DNA of 64,000 nucleotides from Butyrivibrio sp. (GTDB lineage Bacteria; Bacillota; Clostridia; Lachnospirales; Lachnospiraceae): NCBI GenBank assembly GCA_017615275.1, contig JAGAAO010000047.1, positions 161,397 to 225,396 of the forward strand, read 5' to 3'. Shown piece by piece: positions 59,473 to 64,000 of this stretch (position 1 is its first letter; each line of letters starts with the position of its first letter). The notes under the pieces were generated by a model. It saw only the letters and a program-made list of their open reading frames with translations, ran no database searches and was not told where the DNA came from. The position numbers and the translations under genes were made by a program.

Positions 59473-60618
59473 CTAACTTGTATATGTATCGTAAATATCA
59501 ACGTGATCATATATACATGTCCATGAACTGTTTGAATTGGCAGTAACACAGATATAATGGGTTCCGTCATTGGAAATTGAATAGCTTGCGCCACAGCTTC
59601 CCGATTGGTGTACAAATCCTGTCTTGGCACCCATTATTTCGCCGTGTGTATCCTTATCTTCTATTCTTCTCAGGAACAGATTTGATATCTCTTTTCCACT
59701 CGGAAAACTGTTTGTAGGTGTAGACACATATTTCCTTGTGCTTAAAATTTCATGACACAACTCGTTTTCTTCGGCTGCCTTCAGTATCATGGCTATATCA
59801 AGCGGCGTGCAATAGTGGTCATCATCAAAAAGTCCTATGCAGTTTGTAAAATGCGCAGTATCAGAAAGCCCAAGGTCATCAAGCTTCTTATTCATAAGCT
59901 CTACAAACGCTTCATGTGAGCCTGCGACATAATCAGCAAGAAGCAATGCCGCGTCTGCACCCGAACAAAGTATGGTGCCGTACATAAGATCCTTGACAGT
60001 CTGAACATCTCCGGTAACAAGACCCATATTACTGCAGTCATTTGCATATACGTAATCTTTGATCTCATCCGTCATAACGCATGTATCATCCAGATTATCA
60101 ACGTTCTCCGCAACAACCAATAGAGTTAATATCTTGGTCATTGAAGCCGGACTGATACGTTCATCGCCGTCTTTGGACGCAACGACTTCTTTTGTGTCCA
60201 GGTTTACAAGTACGGCATATGCGCTTTTCATCTCTTCATCAGTAATGGACGCTGTGTTATCGGAACATTCTACATCATAACCGTTAAAGAAAGAATGAGA
60301 ATCTTCTGACTTTGTCTTATAAGGCTTTATTTTTATATCATCTCTTTGAACGGTATCGATTATATCCGGTGAAGGCTGTTCGTTTTTAACTTCTTCTTCT
60401 GCAGGCGTTGTTGCCTTGATGAATTGTTTCTTCAGATCAACTTTTGACAGCAAAGTTGTCACTCCTAGAATAACCAGAGCCAATGCTACTAGAATCATTG
60501 ATGAATGAATGATTATTTCTTTTTTACGTCTTGATTTATATTCTGAAAGAGTCAGTCTCTGACCGTTTCTTTTTCTATAAGCTTTTCTTCTTCGATCTCT
60601 TCGTCTGTGTTTTTTCAA
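59473..60618 (-). CDS. D-alanyl-D-alanine carboxypeptidase, membrane-anchored
   Basis: A 381-residue low-molecular-weight PBP with a strongly basic cytoplasmic N-terminus (MKKHRRRDRRRKAYRKR), one membrane helix (about 37-57), a linker and the peptidase domain from about 135. Motifs are SMTK, CSGADAA in place of the usual SxN (Asn replaced by Ala, a variant seen in some clostridial members), and KTGFVHQSG. The start is TTG at 60618 with an AGGGGTGA site. It probably trims peptidoglycan from the outer membrane face. Confidence 0.88.
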   Translation of the reverse strand: MKKHRRRDRRRKAYRKRNGQRLTLSEYKSRRKKEIIIHSSMILVALALVILGVTTLLSKVDLKKQFIKATTPAEEEVKNEQPSPDIIDTVQRDDIKIKPYKTKSEDSHSFFNGYDVECSDNTASITDEEMKSAYAVLVNLDTKEVVASKDGDERISPASMTKILTLLVVAENVDNLDDTCVMTDEIKDYVYANDCSNMGLVTGDVQTVKDLMYGTILCSGADAALLLADYVAGSHEAFVELMNKKLDDLGLSDTAHFTNCIGLFDDDHYCTPLDIAMILKAAEENELCHEILSTRKYVSTPTNSFPSGKEISNLFLRRIEDKDTHGEIMGAKTGFVHQSGSCGASYSISNDGTHYICVTANSNSSWTCIYDHVDIYDTYTS

Positions 60619-60628
60619 AACAGATAAT

Positions 60629-60680
60629 CACCCCTACCCCAAAAATACAACTAATACATACTATCATTTTTGAGGGGGTG
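60629..60680 (-). promoter_or_regulatory. imperfect inverted repeat in the carboxypeptidase leader
   Basis: CACCCCTACCCCAAAAAT (60629-60646) faces ATTTTTGAGGGGGTG (60666-60680). On the minus strand the inner arm would sequester the ribosome binding site of the carboxypeptidase gene. Whether it acts in regulation is not shown. Confidence 0.35.
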
Positions 60681-60755
60681 TTATCAATATGAAAATGGCA
60701 CAAATTCTGTAATAAAAAACTTACAGCGGTTAATTAAACCTTCATTTTAAGTAAC

Positions 60756-61175
60756 TTATCTAAATTCAGTTGAATAATATGGGATAATAAGTGATTCGCC
60801 TGCTTTTATATCCGAAGAATCAGCTAAATTGTTAATTTTACATATCTCATTAATATAACTTTCGATATTTTTGTAATGGTCCTCGGAATAGGAATCCTTT
60901 GCAATATTCCAAAGGCTGTCGCCAACATATACGGATACTGATTTGTAATACTTATATTCAGGTGTGTATGTATCTGATTGTGCATCGGAAACAAGCGTTG
61001 CCATATTGAAGAATATTACGAAAAGCAATACTGATACTGTCAGCAAAAGGAACGCATACTGCCTTCTGACAATTTTGCTTCGTCTGATCTTGTTATTTCT
61101 GATCCTGATCTCGCTCTTGCTGAAGTATCTGGGATCGTTATATAAACTTGCTGCTATCTTCATTGCTTCACTCAT
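60756..61175 (-). CDS. yneA: YneA-like SOS cell-division inhibitor with LysM
   Basis: A 139-residue protein with a basic N-terminus, one membrane helix (about 40-60, FLLLTVSVLLFVIFFNM) and an extracellular LysM domain (SVYVGDSLWNIAKDSYSED to SLIIPYY). This build and the divergent position next to lexA match YneA, which delays division during SOS. ATG 61175 is preferred over GTG 61184, since GGAGAGG (61184-61190) must precede the start. Its promoter contains LexA-box-like sites. Confidence 0.85.
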   Translation of the reverse strand: MSEAMKIAASLYNDPRYFSKSEIRIRNNKIRRSKIVRRQYAFLLLTVSVLLFVIFFNMATLVSDAQSDTYTPEYKYYKSVSVYVGDSLWNIAKDSYSEDHYKNIESYINEICKINNLADSSDIKAGESLIIPYYSTEFR

Positions 61176-61201
61176 AATTGTCACCTCTCCGTTTTAAGAA
61201 C

Positions 61202-61300
61202 CGAACATATATTTGCGAACAACTGTTCCTGTATCATAATATCGAACATATATTCACTTGTCAAGAAAAAACAGAACATATTTTCGCGAACAAACATTTG
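61202..61300. promoter_or_regulatory. array of five LexA-box-like sites between yneA and lexA
   Basis: CGAACATATATTTG (61202), CGAACAACTGTTCC (61216, near-perfect dyad), CGAACATATATTCA (61243), AGAACATATTTTCG (61273) and CGAACAAACATTTG (61287). All resemble the Firmicute LexA box CGAACATATGTTCG. Two pairs are spaced exactly 14 bases apart. Confidence 0.75.
61236..61264 (-). promoter_or_regulatory. yneA promoter
   Basis: On the minus strand a perfect TTGACA (61264-61259) is followed after 17 bases by TATTAT (61241-61236). The LexA-like site at 61243-61256 fills the spacer. Confidence 0.65.
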
Positions 61301-61326
61301 TGTTTTGATTTTTCCTATGCTATACT
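61298..61326 (+). promoter_or_regulatory. lexA promoter
   Basis: TTGTGT (61298-61303) and TATACT (61321-61326) with a 17-base spacer. The LexA-like site at 61287-61300 touches the -35 element, as expected for autorepression. Confidence 0.6.
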
Positions 61327-61354
61327 TGAGAAAGGAACAGATTAGGAGGTACAT

Positions 61355-61978
61355 ATGGATAAGTCCAAACTTACACCGATTCAGCAACAGATTCTTGATT
61401 ATATCAAGCAAGAGACTCTTACAAGAGGCTTTCCACCGTCGGTTCGCGATATTTGTGCGGCGGTTAATCTTAAATCCACATCTTCTGTTTTTACACATCT
61501 CGGAAATTTGGAGAAAAAGGGGTATATTAAGCGTGATCCCACCAAGCCTCGTGCGATCAGTATATGCGATGACAGCTTTAATATGATCAGAACTGAGATC
61601 GTCAGTATCCCTGTTGTAGGACAGGTGGCTGCGGGAACTCCTATTTTGGCTGAGGAGAATATAGATTCTTATATTCCAATCCCCGCTTCGATGTGTCCGA
61701 AGGGCGCAGATGCTTTTATTCTTAATGTTAAGGGCGATTCAATGATCAATGCGGGAATACATGACGGCGACCAGATCTTTGTAGAGGTTTGCAACACAGC
61801 CAAGAACGGCGATCAGGTTGTTGCTCTTATTGATGATTCAGCCACTGTTAAGACTTTTTACAAAGAGACAGATCATATCAGACTTCAGCCGGAGAATGAT
61901 ACTATGGATCCCATAATTGTTGATGATTGCAAGATCCTCGGCAAAGTTTTCGGCGTGATGAGATTTTACAGAAAATAA
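61355..61978 (+). CDS. lexA: SOS repressor LexA
   Basis: A 207-residue repressor of DNA-damage genes that cleaves itself with RecA filaments. The N-terminal winged HTH contains FPPSVRDICAAVNLKSTSSV. The C-terminal peptidase has the Ala-Gly cleavage site in VAAGTPILAEE, the catalytic Ser in GDSMINAGI and Lys in SATVKTFYKE. GGAGG precedes ATG 61355. Confidence 0.97.
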   Translation: MDKSKLTPIQQQILDYIKQETLTRGFPPSVRDICAAVNLKSTSSVFTHLGNLEKKGYIKRDPTKPRAISICDDSFNMIRTEIVSIPVVGQVAAGTPILAEENIDSYIPIPASMCPKGADAFILNVKGDSMINAGIHDGDQIFVEVCNTAKNGDQVVALIDDSATVKTFYKETDHIRLQPENDTMDPIIVDDCKILGKVFGVMRFYRK

Positions 61979-61992
61979 TTTTAGAAATATGA

Positions 61993-62035
61993 AACGACCT
62001 GATTCACAGTTAATGAAATCAGGTCGTTATTTTTG
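61993..62035. terminator. terminator between convergent lexA and rsfS
   Basis: AACGACCTGATT (61993-62004) pairs with AATCAGGTCGTT (62017-62028), a 12-base stem with a 12-base loop, followed by ATTTTT on the plus strand. Confidence 0.85.
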
Positions 62036-62060
62036 TGTGGTTCTATTTTTGTGTGGTTCT
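62029..62060. repeat. perfect tandem duplication of 16 bases
   Basis: ATTTTTGTGTGGTTCT occurs twice head to tail, at 62029-62044 and 62045-62060, directly after the lexA terminator stem. Confidence 0.9.
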
Positions 62061-62069
62061 AATAATGTT

Positions 62070-62432
62070 TCAGTTCAGGCTGTCTTTTTCAACAGGCTTA
62101 CCGTCTCTCCAAATTCTCTCAAGATCGTAGAATACCCTGTTCTCGCTGTCAAAAACGTGAACAATGATATCGCCGAAATCAAGAAGTATCCAATTTGCTG
62201 ATTCGTAGCCTTCTACGTTCTTTGTAAGATATCCGGATCTTCCGAGAGCATCCTGAACGCTGTCAGCCATTGCCTGTACCTGGTTTGAATTGGTTCCGTT
62301 TGCGATTATGAAGTAATCCGCAAGTGTAGAAATTTCGCTGATATCTATGGCATGTACATCGATACCTTTTCTGTCTTCCAATGCCTCCATAGCCATCAGT
62401 GCCATTTTCTTTGAGTTCTCAATATCTGACAT
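62070..62432 (-). CDS. rsfS: ribosome silencing factor RsfS
   Basis: A 120-residue protein that binds ribosomal protein uL14 and blocks subunit joining under nutrient limitation. Signature parts are DISEISTLADYFIIANG, NSNQVQAMADSVQ and NWILLDFGDIIVHVFDSENR. ATG at 62432 is preferred over the longer frame because GAGGTGA precedes it. It is last in the minus-strand run after yqeK. Confidence 0.95.
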   Translation of the reverse strand: MSDIENSKKMALMAMEALEDRKGIDVHAIDISEISTLADYFIIANGTNSNQVQAMADSVQDALGRSGYLTKNVEGYESANWILLDFGDIIVHVFDSENRVFYDLERIWRDGKPVEKDSLN

Positions 62433-62442
62433 ATTCACCTCG

Positions 62443-63024
62443 TTATTTATAGTATTTCTTGTAGAACTCATAAGCGTTTGTGGTGGTCTCGTCACATTCT
62501 TTACCTATGGTCCTGAGATATAGAACAGAATTATGCAATATATGCGCTAGACATCTGTCTATATCCGTAAAAGCCTCTTTTCGAATAATATCCATATCCT
62601 TTAAGGGCTTTCTGTTTGGTTCGATAAAATCCGCGATATATACGATCTTTTCGAGAAGGGACATGTCCTCTCTTCCGGTTGTGTGATACCTGATCGCATC
62701 AAGTATCTCGGTATCGTAAATATCATATTTCGTTCTTGCTATATAGATTCCTGCTTTTGCGTGAAGGAGCGAATGATTTCTCCTTTCAACGTCTGAAAGC
62801 TTTATATTGTTCTTTTCGCAGATTTCAAGCTGTTCTTCATGTGACAGGCATTTTGCGCAGTCATGAAGTAAGCCGGCAATAAGAGCCTTTTCTACATCGG
62901 CGCCGTGTACCATTGCCATAGATGCACTTGTATATGCAACACCGAGTGTATGATCAAATCTGTCCGGCTTTAATTCTGTTTCAAGCTTTTTTCTGATCCG
63001 CTGAGTAATCTCCAAGGTCTTCAT
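62443..63024 (-). CDS. yqeK: YqeK-type HD-domain Ap4A hydrolase
   Basis: A 193-residue HD phosphohydrolase that splits diadenosine tetraphosphate symmetrically. Metal ligands are visible in RFDHTLGVAYTS, IAGLLHDCAKCLS (HD pair), LLHAKAGIY and RYHTTGREDMS. It overlaps nadD by four bases, the usual clostridial arrangement. Confidence 0.93.
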   Translation of the reverse strand: MKTLEITQRIRKKLETELKPDRFDHTLGVAYTSASMAMVHGADVEKALIAGLLHDCAKCLSHEEQLEICEKNNIKLSDVERRNHSLLHAKAGIYIARTKYDIYDTEILDAIRYHTTGREDMSLLEKIVYIADFIEPNRKPLKDMDIIRKEAFTDIDRCLAHILHNSVLYLRTIGKECDETTTNAYEFYKKYYK

Positions 63025-63629
63025 TTATACAATCCTTTTAAGCAAATGTATCCGATGCAGTCTTCAGGAACCATATACCTGATACTTCTGCCTATGCTGA
63101 TTCTTTTTCTGATATCGGTGGCAGAAAGATCGATTCTGTTAAAAGTAAGGATCTGAATATCCGCATTATACTGAGTGGACAATTCTCTTCTCTTTTTATC
63201 AAGAGCGACAAGATCGTCTTCTCTTCTTGCGGCGACAAGTACCGAGCACGAATCAAAAAGTTCTTTTACTTTGTACCAGTTAGTGATATCAAAAATGTCA
63301 TCGGCACCCAAAATAAGATAGACTTCTTCGCCGGGATACATATTCTTGATCTCTTGAACCGTGTCGTATGTATATGTGCCGTTGGGCTTATCAATCTCTA
63401 TTCTGGAACATTTGAAATAGGGGTTATCCTTGATAGCCAGTTTAACCATTTCAAATCTGTCTTCGCCGGAAGAAATATCAGTGCTGTCCTGAAGATGGGC
63501 AAGATTAGCCGGAATAAAAATAACTCTGTCCAGACTGAATTGCTCTCTTGCGGATTCTCCCAAAAGAAGATGTCCGTTGTGAATAGGGTCAAAAGTTCCG
63601 ATTAGTATACCGATCTTTCCACTTGCCAT
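63021..63629 (-). CDS. nadD: nicotinate-nucleotide adenylyltransferase
   Basis: A 202-residue enzyme that forms deamido-NAD from nicotinate mononucleotide and ATP. The nucleotidyltransferase loop GTFDPIHNGHLLLGE lies at residue 10, LGADDIFDITNWYK in the middle and LSATDIRKRISIG near the end. GGAGGCG lies upstream of the ATG at 63629. Confidence 0.96.
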   Translation of the reverse strand: MASGKIGILIGTFDPIHNGHLLLGESAREQFSLDRVIFIPANLAHLQDSTDISSGEDRFEMVKLAIKDNPYFKCSRIEIDKPNGTYTYDTVQEIKNMYPGEEVYLILGADDIFDITNWYKVKELFDSCSVLVAARREDDLVALDKKRRELSTQYNADIQILTFNRIDLSATDIRKRISIGRSIRYMVPEDCIGYICLKGLYK

Positions 63630-63666
63630 ATATTCGCCTCCGTTATGGTGCTGGATTGTCAGTTCA

Positions 63667-63975
63667 TCATGCTTTTTTGTTCTTGGGTAGTACTATCTTG
63701 GGTTCATCCTTAAAAGGCTTATACAATACAAATTTTCTTCCGATTACCTGAACGAGATCCGAACGTGTTCTCTCAGATACTGTAATTGCAACATTCGAAA
63801 CATCATCCATGCAATTCTTTAAAACGGTTATCTTTACAAGTTCATGTGTATTGAATGTTTCGGCAATGGCATCTATAATTTCGGGAGTTACGGTTGATTT
63901 TCCTATCTGGAAAACAGGATCGAGATCAGCCGCAAGACTCTTTAAATAAGCTCTTTGTTTACTGGTTAAAGTCAT
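63667..63975 (-). CDS. yhbY: YhbY-type CRM-domain RNA-binding protein
   Basis: A 102-residue CRM-domain protein linked to ribosome assembly. It opens with LTSKQRAYLKSLAADLDPVF, then QIGKSTVTPEIIDAIAETFN and HELVKITVL, all characteristic. Its start codon overlaps the stop of the upstream gene in TAATG. Confidence 0.95.
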   Translation of the reverse strand: MTLTSKQRAYLKSLAADLDPVFQIGKSTVTPEIIDAIAETFNTHELVKITVLKNCMDDVSNVAITVSERTRSDLVQVIGRKFVLYKPFKDEPKIVLPKNKKA

Positions 63976-64000
63976 TATGTTTCATCCTCTTCTTCATCAT
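63975..64000 (-). CDS. 3' end of upstream gene, probably obgE
   Basis: Only the last eight codons are in the window, reading DEEEDET-like acidic residues and TAA. In Clostridia obgE normally precedes yhbY and has an acidic tail, so this is the likely identity. The sequence alone cannot prove it. Confidence 0.5.

Noticed and set aside
59466-59520. Hairpin between the convergent recombinase and carboxypeptidase genes as a terminator
   Set aside because: The complementarity is AT-rich and broken, and it lies inside the carboxypeptidase coding end. The support is too weak.

Overview
The window looks like the chromosome of an anaerobic, low-to-moderate GC Firmicute of the class Clostridia, most likely a Lachnospiraceae member (Butyrivibrio/Lachnospira-like). 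The support is gene order and family content: mreBCD-mrdA-rodA-mgsA, a sepF gene behind an HlyD-like membrane protein, lexA divergent from a yneA-like gene, and an obg-yhbY-nadD-yqeK-rsfS string. Strong AGGAGG-type ribosome binding sites and frequent TTG/GTG starts fit the same group. No rRNA, tRNA, CRISPR array or insertion sequence was seen, and no gap longer than about 220 bases lacks a gene.

Layout. 1-7936: cell elongation (mreB, mreC, mreD, a very long PBP2, rodA), mgsA and a lipoprotein D,D-carboxypeptidase. 7939-16420: housekeeping genes (a P-loop miniprotein, HlyD-like protein, sepF, aroB, lspA, rluD, a cytidylate-kinase-like protein, an M42 peptidase, a PHP phosphoesterase). 16423-54860: one large contractile injection system (CIS) locus. 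54952-58309: a small orphan gene, then a LytTR/DUF3021/ABC exporter operon and a small protein. 58449-61978: a tyrosine recombinase, a second D,D-carboxypeptidase, and the SOS pair yneA/lexA. 62070-64000, minus strand: rsfS, yqeK, nadD, yhbY and the last codons of a probable obgE.

The CIS locus is the main interest. Divergent from it are a LytS/YehU-type histidine kinase and an unusual regulator that fuses an XRE helix-turn-helix to a receiver domain. A perfect TGTGTGAC-N5-GTCACACA dyad lies beside the putative CIS promoter. The plus-strand genes form four blocks. (1) 18015-29073 is an envelope block that does not match canonical extracellular CIS content: a protein with a CIS-associated N-terminal motif and an Ig-like C-terminus, a membrane-anchored kinase-like protein, a membrane pseudo-adenylate-cyclase, a membrane MORN-repeat protein, a TolC-like protein and a large secreted acidic coiled-coil protein. 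(2) 29095-46096 is the particle: Pvc16-like terminator, DUF4280 PAAR-like tip, sheath, two tube-type proteins, a CTG-started DUF6760-like miniprotein, a tandem CIS_tube protein, split gp27 and gp5 spike genes, gp25, two baseplate-J proteins and a gpI-like protein. (3) 46112-48999 is a signalling block: STAS protein, FtsE-type ATPase, membrane coiled-coil HATPase, SH3 protein and RsbW-like kinase. (4) 49021-54860 holds a Pvc15-like AAA+ ATPase, an AT-rich lysine-rich candidate cargo gene, and a Cache-HAMP-SpoIIE (PP2C) phosphatase.

Taken together, I infer a CIS tied to the cell envelope and controlled by phosphorylation, through a complete RsbU/V/W-type partner-switching set with no sigma factor in the locus. 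The families are recognised from sequence motifs. Envelope anchoring, the regulatory wiring and the cargo role are inference.
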